Source: Temnopleurus reevesii
Taxonomy: Eukaryota > Echinodermata > Echinoidea > Temnopleuroida > Temnopleuridae
Assembly (NCBI GenBank): GCA_036244855.1
Contig: BQKZ01000708.1
Coordinates: forward strand, 110,978-128,682
Length of the DNA: 17,705 nt
Direction of reading: 5' to 3'
Part shown: one piece after another, positions 1 through 8,944 of the stretch
How the letters are laid out: each line of letters opens with the position of its first letter
How positions within the stretch are numbered: the stretch's first letter is position 1
The notes under the pieces: generated by a model
Database searches by the model: none
Told to the model about the DNA's origin: nothing
Seen by the model: only the letters and a program-made list of their open reading frames with translations
Translations under genes and position numbers: made by a program

Positions 1-63
1 TCAGAATATTCCAAAAGGATCAGAGATGCGTTGGAGGAGAACGGGCAATTATGCCTGCCTTAA
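1..63 (+). CDS. Possible C-terminal end of an upstream coding exon (partial)
   Basis: From base 1 a + strand frame is open for 20 codons and ends at TAA (61-63). The translation begins SEYSKRIRDALEEN and ends in GQLCLP. Its mixed, charged composition looks more like real coding than the translations of the AT-rich DNA that follows. The window opens with TCAG, so an exon edge could lie just before or at the start. I do not recognise the protein. Twenty codons are too few to prove coding, and no poly(A) signal is evident close downstream. It could equally be chance. Confidence 0.25.
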   Translation, partial: SEYSKRIRDALEENGQLCLP

Positions 64-369
64 AATGTGGGAATATCATCCATGCTGGAATCGTGCAAGG
101 GTCCTAACATGGCAACAGGGATTCGGATACAAATGATTCGCGTGAAGTCGGTTAGACAACTCTTCTCAGAACGATGCCTTACGCAATATACTATTTGCCG
201 ATCCTGCCTCTGGTGAAGTAAATAATATATTCTTTTACGAATTGCCAAAGAATATGATAGCCCTGAAACGCTCGAACAATGAACATTGATTATGACAATA
301 CAGCATGATACTGAATCATTCATTTCCATAGATATAAGTTTTTGTGAATATACGTTAGTTTCTTCTGTA
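64..369. other. Intergenic or 3' UTR-like sequence, nothing recognised
   Basis: About 300 bases of mixed sequence between the possible terminal exon and the first repeat arm. Reverse-strand open frames here are short and run on into the repeat arm, so I read them as incidental. I see no RNA gene or repeat. Confidence 0.5.
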
Positions 370-626
370 CAGAGTGAGTCAAAAAAAATGTCCTCCAACT
401 TTGATGACGTCCTGTTCCAAACATAAAATTATAATCCAAAATTTGATGGTATATCCTAATAGAGTATTCTCCAAAGAATATTATGGTACCACTTTTATTG
501 GGATTGTTGCACGCATGACCGCACACGAGACAACTTTGCTAAAGGTATAAAATCTTACTTGCGCCAAGTGGCTGAGTGAAGATGAAAACAATGAAAATAA
601 CTTGTGTCCCTTGGACAGACAGAATC

Positions 627-760
627 ACGTTCAAACACACACGTACATGCACACACACGAAAATACATGCAAAAAATCACCTAATACACACCTACACAGA
701 AACATAAACCATACACACACACACACACACACACACATACACACAAACAAACGGGGGCAA
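627..760. repeat. CA-rich microsatellite, left block
   Basis: Imperfect CA-rich sequence containing a pure (AC)n tract at about 713-736. It sits at the inner end of the left repeat arm. Confidence 0.85.
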
Positions 761-850
761 AAATCTAAGTGGTAAGACCTTATCGACAATCTTTCTACCT
801 ATTCATTTTTTTTCGTAACCAGAGAAAGTCTCACAAAACCCACTGAGCAT

Positions 851-937
851 AGACACACAAACACATACACACACATACACACAAACATACCCCAAACCAC
901 CCACATACGCACACACGCGTACACACACACACACCCA
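851..937. repeat. CA-rich microsatellite, second block
   Basis: Imperfect ACACAT/ACACAA/ACGC repeats, separated from the first CA block by about 90 bases of non-repetitive sequence. Confidence 0.85.
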
Positions 938-1037
938 TACTTGTAAAACAGTACTCTGTAACATCTGTGAATAAGAACATGAAGAACATATCTCTTAAAG
1001 CTTATGTGAATTTTGTTGAAGATCAAACATTTAAAAA

Positions 1038-1331
1038 TTGTTTCTTTTTCAAGTGCCCGCCACTCTTATTCTTAGCTCAATCATTCACCTGTCTTCTGTT
1101 CCTACTGGACGATACACAGTTGTGCATGATGGATCCATATTGGATGGAGCATTCCCTCCATCTTCATATAAGGCTCAAAAGCATCTTCCTCCATACCCTG
1201 TTGTAGCTCGATCTGATATGTCTGCAGATGGATTGGTGAATACCGGAGACTTCCCCACAAGAAATACTTTTGGCCAGAGACCTTTGCGACGAAACACAAA
1301 ATTATGTTTATTTCTTGATTTGTGTGTATGA
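1038..1331 (+). CDS. Coding-like open frame between the inverted arms (possible exon or captured exon)
   Basis: The frame is open for 97 codons on the + strand with no ATG near its start. From about 1095 the translation is varied and not low-complexity, passing through GRYTVVHDGSILDG, KAQKHLPPYPVVARSD and TRNTFGQRPLRRN. Polypyrimidine-rich acceptor-like sequences ending in AG lie at about 1040-1053 and 1064-1076. A weak donor-like GTGAAT occurs near 1237. This could be a host exon between two unrelated repeat copies, a fragment carried by an element, or chance. I recognise no family. The last ~10 codons run into the GT-rich region and are unlikely to be coding. Confidence 0.25.
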   Translation: MFLFQVPATLILSSIIHLSSVPTGRYTVVHDGSILDGAFPPSSYKAQKHLPPYPVVARSDMSADGLVNTGDFPTRNTFGQRPLRRNTKLCLFLDLCV

Positions 1332-1395
1332 ATTGTGCGCGTATGTGGGCGTTTTTGTGTGCAGTTTGTGGGTCTGGTTGTTTGTGGTTTACTTT

Positions 1396-1440
1396 GAGTG
1401 TGTGTGTATGTGTGTAATCGTGTGTGTGTATGTGTGTGTG

Positions 1441-1484
<44 letters not shown>

Positions 1485-1496
1485 GGTGTGGGTGTG
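1396..1496. repeat. GT microsatellite
   Basis: (GT)n with a pure tract at about 1445-1476, followed by GGGTGGGTGGGTGTGG. It mirrors the CA blocks on the other side. Apparent His/Thr-rich or Cys/Val-rich frames across it are products of the repeat. Confidence 0.9.
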
Positions 1497-1794
1497 CAAT
1501 TGCAAAATGCTTGTTTGAGCTTGCCATTATCTGTCCAACTGCCGCACGACCAAAGGCTGTTTTTTTGGTCTTCACCCAGCCACTTGGCGCAACTGACATT
1601 TTGTTCCTCAAGAACAATCATCTCTTGTTCAGTCATGCATGCAATAATGTACATCAAAATGGTACGAATATTTTCTTTGGAAAGTACTCTTTCAAGACAT
1701 ACCATCAAATTCAGGATAATAATTTTAGATTCCGAACAGGACAGCTTCAAAGTTGGAGGACATTTTTTTTTACTCACCCTGTATAGATTAATTT

Positions 1795-2325
1795 GCTGAA
1801 AATGATGTGCATTACACCCGTGCAATATTCATCGTCTAGACATTTTTCGTTTCAATAACCATGATAAATATGAATTTATTTTATCTGTAAAGAGACATTT
1901 GAATTGTCCAGTTATTTTGTACAAATGTACTGTCGGCTTATCAGCATTTATTATTCGACACGATATGAAAGGGTCAAAACTCATATTCGTTGTAGATAAG
2001 GCAAGACCTTTGCCATTGAATAGCCACTCTTGGTCAGCATTAGGAAGCCGAAAACCTTTTTCCAGAAGATTCCATCTGGACCAGTTGGACTAACAAGTTG
2101 TGCTAACGGAAGTTCAGACCTTCATGAAGCGACCGGCTTGATGTCAGTTGGAAATCTTAGACCATCGTAGTGTTATTAGCTAGACTGACAAAATACCGGT
2201 CAATCATGCTGGACTATGCTATGTTAGTCCACTGTGTTAGTCCCGCAAACTAGTCCAAATGGGAACGTCTTGACTGACTTATGTTTCCACTGCATAATGC
2301 TTGCTTCGTTTGATGGAATGCTCCG
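1795..2325. repeat. Copy 1 of a ~520 bp near-identical direct duplication, ending at an N
   Basis: This 531-base segment matches 7003-7520 almost base for base. The visible differences are a 13-base insertion (near 2230, a local duplication around TGTTAGTCC), CAAGTTGTGC against CAAGTTGAGC, and CATGCTGG against CATGATGG. The copy stops at the base before the lone N at 2326. It contains a 64-codon frame identical in both copies, which I do not believe is coding. The pattern suggests allelic contig ends left unmerged rather than a real duplication. Confidence 0.95.
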
Positions 2326-2326
2326 N
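2326..2326. other. Single N, probable assembly seam
   Basis: The one undetermined base sits exactly where the first duplicated copy stops. Downstream sequence is unrelated to what follows the second copy. Confidence 0.8.
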
Positions 2327-2720
2327 TTTCTTTGGCACGAATCAATATTACCTGCATATATTGACAATCTGTTAAAATTTTATAGGACAAACGAACCATG
2401 ACACCAATATCCAAAAAGAGGTAATAACACAATATTAATTTTCCCCTATAAAGATAGAAAGGCTACCATCATATTAATATGGCCCTATCACCTTTCTGAT
2501 ATTACCTTCTGATAAATATATTGCATCACTGGGAGCAGAAGAGACACATAAATTGGGCAAAAATGGAATACTTAATTCAAGCCTTTACAATAGCTTCATG
2601 ATCTTCAAAGAAAATAGTTTTCATCTTTAGTGAGCAGTTGCAACACATCTTTCACAAGTCTCCACTTCTCCACAGAACAAGAGGGATGAAAATTTCTCCT
2701 GGCGTGAATAATTATCCACT

Positions 2721-3339
2721 ATTAAGGAACCAACCCCAGGAATTGTCATGTCCTCAATGAATGAGGAAAATCAATTGAGCAAAATTATGAGAATTTGAGC
2801 AAAATTAGACAACCCGTTCAAAACTTACGAGTTTTAAAAGGCACAGAGATATGACGGTCACTGCCGCTGATGAGGATCAATGCGATCGGTAACATCGATG
2901 GAATCCGTGATGCCATGTCGGACAACTCTTCATTCACTCTGTACACCAACTTTCACGTTTCATTCTTTCATTTCAGAAATGTCAACAAAACGTTGGTTTC
3001 CTTTATTGATTCTACAGGTATTTGAGAATAATCATGTTCAACCCTCACTTTAAATGTTACAATGATCGATTTTTCAAAATGTTATGTACAAAATGAATGA
3101 AGGGTTATCCGACATGACGTCACAGATTGTGTCGATTTTGCGGATGGCACAGATCCCCATTAGACCATGGATATATCCATGATTAGACACAGTGGTCGTC
3201 ATATCTCTGTGACTTTGAATATTCGTAACATTTGAACGGGTTTTCTGATTTTGCTCAAATTATCACAGTTTGCTCATTTGATATTTCTTCATTCATGACA
3301 TTGAACAAAACAATTCCAGGTTTTTGTTTCCCTTTAAAT
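2721..3339. mobile_element. Foldback element with ~250 bp inverted arms
   Basis: Sequence from about 2721 to 2985 matches the reverse complement of about 3085-3339. Paired landmarks are CCAGGAATTGT with ACAATTCCAGG, TTTGAGCAAAAT with ATTTTGCTCAAA, CCCGTTCAAA with TTTGAACGGG, ACAGAGATATGACG with CGTCATATCTCTGT, and ATGTCGGA with TCCGACAT. About 100 bases of loop separate the arms. The arms are diverged by mismatches and small indels. No coding capacity is visible, so this reads as an old MITE or foldback transposon. Target duplications are not clear. Confidence 0.75.
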
Positions 3340-3510
3340 GGCAAGCGCCTTAAAATCAGAATTTAGTTATAACTATGTTGCGTGTTTAAAGATATTGTGA
3401 ATGCTGTTGTGTAAGTTGTTTACTTTGTCCAAATCATTCGTCCATTCTGCTCGCAGTGCGTGTAGCTCATTAAATTACATTAAAAACACCCCCTGCTCCG
3501 GGTACGTTAA

Positions 3511-3643
3511 GCCCTATAGTCACATGGAGGCCCGGAAGAAACACAATTGAACACGACTCTTTGTGAAGTTCACAGATAACATGCCTCCAAACAAAGAATC
3601 GTGTTGAAGCGTGTTGCTTCCAGGCTTCTATGTGACTGGGGCA
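3511..3643. mobile_element. Hairpin MITE, family copy 1
   Basis: Inverted arms 3511-3563 and about 3591-3643 enclose a short loop. The left arm carries ACACGACTCTTTGT and the right arm its near complement ACAAAGAATCGTGT. Outer parts pair GTCACATGGAGGC with GCTTCTATGTGAC. The same arm motif, a GGAAGCAACACG-type block followed by ACACGACTCTTTGT, recurs at 6560-6685, which defines a small family. Confidence 0.75.
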
Positions 3644-3779
3644 TAAACATGTTTACATCAACAATCAAAATAAAACATTTGTCCTTCACTTAACGCCTCG
3701 AACGTCTCATACTTAAAGACACGATGACCTCACATTAACACCTTTTATTACCAACATGATATAAACATTTTCCGAACCC

Positions 3780-3915
3780 AGACAATAAACCCGTACGCCA
3801 TGTATTCAACTGTGCGGACACAATAATGACAAGCCGGTTCCGATTTCAATAGCATTACAAAGGAGCATTGAATTGGCGTTTGACTTAATTTTCCGGAAAT
3901 AGATTTTATCGTGTT
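3780..3915. repeat. Dispersed repeat, copy 1
   Basis: From about 3831 to 3915 this is identical to 17621-17705 apart from one base (TTTCAATAG against TTTGAATAG). Similarity fades leftward to about 3780 through CCGTACGC and TGTATT. The high identity suggests recent dispersal or close family members. Reverse-strand open frames here are incidental. Confidence 0.85.
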
Positions 3916-4058
3916 ATGGGTACATATTTCAATGACTGTAAGTCTTAAAATACACAAGTAAGAAAATCAGTAATGTATAATAAATAATAGTATTCTCTTA
4001 CATATCGCCCAATACCTCTTCAGCAGAAGTCTCTAAGCATTCTACAATTAATGCAGTA

Positions 4059-4231
4059 CAGTGGAAACTCAATATACCGAGGTGATTGGGATCATAAAAA
4101 ATACCTTTATATAGCAATAATCTCTTTATAGCAGAATTAAAAAAAAAAAGATATAAAGAGCAGGGACCAGAATTTTCACCTCTTTATAGCAGACATTTCG
4201 TAATAGATCTCTTTACACCGACTTTCCACTG
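4059..4231. mobile_element. 173 bp MITE with CAGTGGAAA ends and TA flanks (pogo/Tigger-like)
   Basis: The element begins CAGTGGAAACTC and ends in the inverse, ...TTTCCACTG. TA lies on both sides (4057-4058, 4232-4233). Internal segments also pair, such as CTCTTTATAGCAGA on one side with a reversed CTTTATATC on the other, around an A-rich centre. Ends of the form CAGT-G-AA-CTC with TA duplications are typical of pogo/Tigger elements. The family assignment is inferred from the termini alone. Confidence 0.7.
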
Positions 4232-4236
4232 TATTG

Positions 4237-4443
4237 TTACCCTGGCTTTAGCCCGGCGTACACCAGCGCACATGGTATTTCGAGGAATTAACATTCATGT
4301 CAGGTACCCATTCACCTCACCTTGGTTGATTGAGGCCTAATGTGAATGAATCCCTTACTAAAGGAAATAAGCGCCATATGTGGGATTCGAACTGCCGATC
4401 CTCGAGTTGATAGGCAAGAGTCAGAATTCACCATGGCGCCTCC
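4237..4443 (-). mobile_element. tRNA-derived SINE-like element
   Basis: Read on the minus strand, the 5' end begins GGAGGCGCCATGGTG and carries a good pol III B-box-like GCAGTTCGAATCCC (complement of 4382-4395), about 60 bases in, as in a tRNA. An A-box near the 5' end is poorly conserved. A ~150-base body follows, including GGTGAGGTGAATGGGTACC and a tail with GGCTAAAGCCAGGGTAACAATA. The body resembles SINEs I recall from marine invertebrates, but I cannot name the family. It abuts the MITE at 4059-4231. Target duplications are not obvious. Confidence 0.6.
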
Positions 4444-4447
4444 ACAA

Positions 4448-5060
4448 TTTATTATGTATGATGGGGTCACACTAATTCGTATAGTTTTTTCTACAGCATT
4501 TTTAGATCTTGGTACTTAGCAGAATGTATCTCTTAAAATACAAAATTATTTTCTAAAATCTTGACATGAAATGAAACTACATATTTTAGGCTTCAAATAT
4601 TTCTAAAAATAAAATCAATTCACAAAAGATTCAAGGAGATATCGCGATATTAAAATTCGATTGACGAAACCATCGCATCGCTCCACGCTGGAAAATGGCG
4701 AAATTTGTCAACAAACTGTGTCATATTAATTCGTAGAGCCCGTTTTGCACACCCACGAAATATCAAGGAATCGAATGGTATGACTGCTAACTTACAACTT
4801 TGATGATAATTGTCCGGAAATTGGAAGGATTCAGATCAGTGTCGCAAGACCTGTGTTTTTCTGCAAATGCAAGCAAATCTGCCGATCTTTTGACAATATT
4901 TTCATGGTTTTTAGTCCTTTTGCTTAGAAAATCTCTAGTAGAGGCAAATAAACAACCCTCTTCACGATGGTGATGTCAGATTTGTAATAATTCATCGATT
5001 TTGGAGAAATTACGAATCAATATGATGGGCTAATTAATGTGACAGCATCATAATTATATG
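4448..5060. repeat. Weak candidate element with inverted GTCACACTAATT-like ends
   Basis: Near 4460-4480 is GGGGTCACACTAATTCGTA. Near 5030-5055 is the inverse AATTAATGTGACAGCATCATAAT. Between them TAATTCGTA-like motifs recur at about 4728 and, inverted, near 5010. The shared core is only about 12 bases, so boundaries and even existence of an element are uncertain. No gene is visible. Confidence 0.3.
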
Positions 5061-6109
5061 TGCTGGGAAGCCTTCATAAAATCTTCGTTCGCGAAGCAAA
5101 GCCAATTAAAGAGAAGAGAACAGGAGATATTTATAAAACTCACTCAAATCTTGTCCAGCACATTACATAAATAGAAAAAGAACATGTGTCAACCTTTATT
5201 TCATATTTGAACAGGGCTTATCAAGACTTTTTAGAAGAGCAAATACATTTTAATATGCATTGACATGAGATAAAGGTGATATAGAAACCTTTATATTGTT
5301 CTTTATATAATTATTTCAGCAATAAGAGATAAATTGTTGAGATTCATATTGCTGGCAATAGCAAGGACGACGACTCATTTGAGGTGCTGATCGGCGCATT
5401 TTATTTTCAGTGCAGTAGTGCTCCATCATACATGCCTCGGTAGAAATGGTCATTGGACACCTTTGTTTTCTTTATTGTGCTGCTTGTTTTGTTGTTTTTG
5501 TTTTAGTTGTTTTTTGTGTGTTTGTGCTGCCTTGACATCCTAGACACATGTAACAGATATCTACTTCATAACACCTCATTAAAATAACACCATTTTTGTT
5601 TTGGAAATACTCTTCTCCCTTCTCTACTTATTTGTGGGAGGGTAGAGGGTCAACGTCGAAACAAGAGACTGGGACTTAAAACCGATGCATTTATAAGAGT
5701 TATACTTCTTCTACACGTGAATTTTCCACGACACTGCGAATACATCCGAATGAAAATACTGGTTGTTTAAACTATACAGATTTGAGTAATGAGAGTTAGG
5801 CTCAGTCAATTGCCTCTATACTGATGATAACAATATTTATTGCAGCACGCATTACAGGGTGGACGTTACGATTTAAAGGGGTCACCTGTTTCGGCCCACA
5901 CAAAAACGTGATGCTTAAAACAAAATGATGGCACCATGTTGTTGCTGATCACAATTATGACAATGATAACAACGACCATGTTTAAGGCTTCATCTGGGTT
6001 TCATACAATTCCTATTTCTAGCTCATAACAAATGTAATTCCTGACAACATCCGAAATATCTTTACAATTTTCTTAAAAAGGGAAAGTCCAGCTAAGAAAC
6101 GTTTTGCTT
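5061..6109. other. AT-rich anonymous DNA
   Basis: I see no coding frame, RNA gene or clear repeat. A T/G-rich low-complexity run lies at about 5460-5530. Confidence 0.5.
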
Positions 6110-6410
6110 TGCCATCAGCATAAATAAATATAAGATAAATAATAACAAAACGAAGAAAGGGCTTAGTCTGCAAGAACAGACCCTTTGGTTTCGTTGTGCA
6201 CAAACACAGAGAGTGATACAGGGTAAACACTGTGTGTCTCATTGTGTGTCTCGTGCTCTCCCCCAAAGGAGACTGAGGATAGAGCAATGCTGTATGTGTG
6301 TGATGTAGTCACACAGCGCATGCCCTGTATCATGCTCTGCACTCATATACCGAAAGTCTCGGGTTTGTGCTCGCAAACTAGAAAGGGCTTGAGGACGATT
6401 TTTTTTTAAT
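6110..6410. repeat. Diverged inverted repeat
   Basis: The left side (about 6170-6240) contains CACAAACACAGAG, TGATACAGGG and CACTGTGTG. The right side (about 6305-6390), reverse complemented, contains CACAAACCCGAG, TGATACAGGG and CGCTGTGTG in the same order. AAAGGGCTT-type blocks lie at the outer edges on both sides. Spacing differs by tens of bases, so this is an old or rearranged foldback element. Confidence 0.5.
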
Positions 6411-6559
6411 GAAAAACAAGAAGAATAGATCAAATCACTCGAAAATGAGAATTCGTGACCGATCGTATAATTATTACAATAATAACAATGATACTGAAAA
6501 AAAAAGTCATTATTCTTCCGGTATGATTGCTTTAGAGGTCCAACAAACCTGACTCTTAA

Positions 6560-6685
6560 GCACTGGTTACATATAGGGCCCTGGAAGCAACGCGATTCAA
6601 CACGACTCTTTGTTCGGAGGTAGTTAACTGTAACAAAGAGTCGTGTTGAGTCGTGTTGCTTCCGGGGTCCTTTGTGACCAGAGCA
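6560..6685. mobile_element. Hairpin MITE, family copy 2
   Basis: Arms 6560-6614 and 6631-6685 pair closely: GGAAGCAACGCGATTCAAC and ACACGACTCTTTGTT on the left, AACAAAGAGTCGTGT and GTCGTGTTGCTTCC on the right. The loop is about 16 bases. The family is shared with 3511-3643. This copy has the better preserved stem. Confidence 0.8.
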
Positions 6686-7001
6686 TTTCCGCTATATATC
6701 TTTGTAAGGATTCCTACTTTCACAAACTGTCTTTATAAACTTAAAATAATGAGTTTAACTTCTTCTTTAAAAAAATAATAAAACTCAAAACGCTTGAAAG
6801 AAAACGTCCGATCCAAGACCATGATGACATGATTTTATTGGCAATGTAGGCCCTATATTATCAATCAATGTGTTTAAATGACCATTTGAATTTAAGATTC
6901 AAGATATTTGTTTTCAATTTTTGTTTTCAATGCGTATATGTCTTTCTCATAACCTAATCAAATATTCATGATTTGAACTGTGCAATTTAGATTTAAAGTA
7001 C
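6686..7001. other. AT-rich anonymous DNA up to the second N
   Basis: No gene or clear repeat is seen. The sequence stops at the N at 7002 with no similarity to the flank of copy 1. Confidence 0.5.
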
Positions 7002-7002
7002 N
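7002..7002. other. Single N, probable assembly seam
   Basis: The second duplicated copy starts at the very next base, mirroring the seam at 2326. Confidence 0.8.
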
Positions 7003-7520
7003 GCTGAAAATGATGTGCATTACACCCGTGCAATATTCATCGTCTAGACATTTTTCGTTTCAATAACCATGATAAATATGAATTTATTTTATCTGTAAAG
7101 AGACATTTGAATTGTCCAGTTATTTTGTACAAATGTACTGTCGGCTTATCAGCATTTATTATTCGACACGATATGAAAGGGTCAAAACTCATATTCGTTG
7201 TAGATAAGGCAAGACCTTTGCCATTGAATAGCCACTCTTGGTCAGCATTAGGAAGCCGAAAACCTTTTTCCAGAAGATTCCATCTGGACCAGTTGGACTA
7301 ACAAGTTGAGCTAACGGAAGTTCAGACCTTCATGAAGCGACCGGCTTGATGTCAGTTGGAAATCTTAGACCATCGTAGTGTTATTAGCTAGACTGACAAA
7401 ATACCGGTCAATCATGATGGACTATGCTATGTTAGTCCCGCAAACTAGTCCAAATGGGAACGTCTTGACTGACTTATGTTTCCACTGCATAATGCTTGCT
7501 TCGTTTGATGGAATGCTCCG
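7003..7520. repeat. Copy 2 of the ~520 bp near-identical duplication, starting at an N
   Basis: This matches 1795-2325 with a 13-base deletion relative to copy 1 and a few substitutions. After 7520 the sequence continues uniquely (CAGGGAATGG), where copy 1 has the N. That fits a contig whose left end overlaps the right end of the contig before 2326. Confidence 0.95.
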
Positions 7521-8698
7521 CAGGGAATGGAAAATTAGCTGCATTTGTATTTACGCGAATTTCTAAACTTCTGCATCGTTCATAGTTATATAATTATGTT
7601 TTTATATCAGTACTGATGAAAGAATAAGTTTACGTGCCTTGAAATGTGTAATATCTATATGTGCAATGCAGCACTATTTTGCAATAATTACAGTATTTTT
7701 GTCTGTAAAATGTTTAATTATATTGGAAGATTTGTTGAGTAAAAGATGTTGTTTATTTCATATCAGTCATTACACATCAATCAATAAAATTTGTTATATT
7801 ATACAGATTCGGATAATTTTTACATACATTGTTTCTAATGCAAATTCAATTGTTGTTTGTTAGATGTACTTTTTTTACATTATATAACTACACTATACGC
7901 ATGTGGCTGATATATTATAATAGGTATCTTGATGCACATATAAATAAAACTGCCAAATTCGGAATGAGTTGTAAAGTAAACCCAATGGAATTAAGAGGGT
8001 CGCAGAACTACAATTTAGGTACAGTTATTAAATAGCCAGTGTGACCCTAAAAAGACCACAAAAAAATCGCGATTAATCCTGAACGCGAACATTTAATTTC
8101 ACGCTCCGGCGTTAAAGAACATTTTTTCTTTTAAGCATTGCGCATCTTTTAACACCAAAACCGCATCACTGAGTAATAAGTCAACGATAATTATGTGAGT
8201 GCATGTAATCGTTCAAAAACGTGATTTCAAGTACAAAAGCAAACCATATTGGAATTGTATAGATAAATTAACATAATTCATCGCGGTCACGCGATTAACG
8301 GGCGAGATCTCAGAGGGGAGGGGGATCTCCTTTGCCCGACCCCTTCCTTAAATCCTTCAGAATAATCAGGTTTATTTAGGGTTCAGGTACAATAATGTTG
8401 TTTTGTAGATATAATGGAGAATACATTATATTATCGTAAGACGGATCCGCACTATCATCATTTCATAATCAATTTTCAACTGTAATATTCTAGTATATTA
8501 AATTCTGAAATGTGGCGAGAATATACTTTCTTGATCACAATTACGTCATCATTAGTATCAATAGATTATTTATTGCTTTTGTTACAAACTTCTGAAAATA
8601 TGCATATATTATATTCTTAACAGTATTTTGTACATGAAGTTGCAATAATTAAAAAGTGTGAATGTTCTTTGATGAGACACAAGTATCTCATTAACAGT
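7521..8698. other. AT-rich anonymous DNA
   Basis: No convincing gene. Short + strand frames at 7639-7863 and 7829-8035 have compositions expected of AT-rich non-coding DNA. CGCGATTAA occurs twice (about 8069 and 8290) as a short direct repeat. Confidence 0.5.
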
Positions 8699-8935
8699 AA
8701 AAAAAAAATAATAATAATAATTTGATTGAGAATATACTAGTACTTGATATTTCTGTCATACAACGATGTACGATTATCATCATTGTTATGATTATAATGG
8801 TTATTATGTTCATTATTCGTAATATTATGATGATGATGATGATTATTATTATTATTAGTAGTAGTAGTAGTAGTATTATCATTATTGATATTATTATATT
8901 CATTATTGTGATTATCATTACTATTATTGTTTAAA
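8699..8935. repeat. Trinucleotide-rich microsatellite region (ATA/ATG/ATT/AGT)
   Basis: A poly-A plus (ATA)n tract begins near 8699. After a short unique stretch come (ATG)n, (ATT)n and (AGT)n arrays from about 8827 to 8880, with decayed ATT/ATC triplets on both sides. Poly-Ile, poly-Met, poly-Ser or poly-Asn frames across it on both strands are artefacts of the repeat. Confidence 0.9.
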
Positions 8936-8944
8936 AGCAAATAA

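Larger units (their letters stand above)
370..1781. mobile_element. Inverted pair of mariner/Tc1-style repeat arms, non-autonomous element or two opposed copies
   Basis: The left arm (370-622) starts CAGAGTGAGT. The reverse complement of the right arm (1529-1781) starts CAGGGTGAGT. The arms align without large gaps for about 250 bases at roughly 70-75% identity by eye, sharing blocks such as ATGTCCTCCAACTTTG, AATTTGATGGTAT and TTGCGCCAAGTGGCTG. TA dinucleotides flank both outer ends (368-369, 1782-1783), as expected for a TA target duplication. Towards the middle both arms run into CA-rich sequence in mirrored orientation. No transposase frame is visible. Low identity between arms is unusual for the ends of a single element, so two old copies inserted in opposite orientation are an alternative. 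Confidence 0.6.
2327..7001. other. 4,675 bp block between two Ns, probable separate contig without a convincing gene
   Basis: The block is bounded on both sides by a single N and by the two copies of the duplicated segment. It carries several foldback or MITE-like repeats, a SINE-like copy and a dispersed repeat. Its open frames are short and look incidental. If the flanking copies are one locus, this block was placed here in error or is an insertion present on only one haplotype. Confidence 0.65.

Noticed and set aside
627..937. CRISPR-like or regularly spaced array
   Set aside because: The repeats are dinucleotide microsatellites without spacers, and the DNA is eukaryotic.
1102..1825. Long reverse-strand frames rich in His-Thr
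   Set aside because: They read through the GT/CA microsatellite and the repeat arm. The His/Thr run is a translation of (CA)n, not a protein feature.
1899..2093. 64-codon frame present identically at 7107-7301
   Set aside because: Its conservation comes from the duplicated contig ends. The sequence is AT-rich with no recognised motif.
4237..4443. Functional tRNA gene on the minus strand
   Set aside because: The B-box is good, but the cloverleaf is not formed, the A-box is poor and a long SINE-like body follows.
6018..6433. Reverse-strand frames of 64-89 codons
   Set aside because: They overlap a diverged inverted repeat and show no domain or coding-like composition.
8691..8940. Poly-Ile/Met/Ser and Asn-rich frames on both strands
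   Set aside because: They are translations of trinucleotide microsatellites in different frames.
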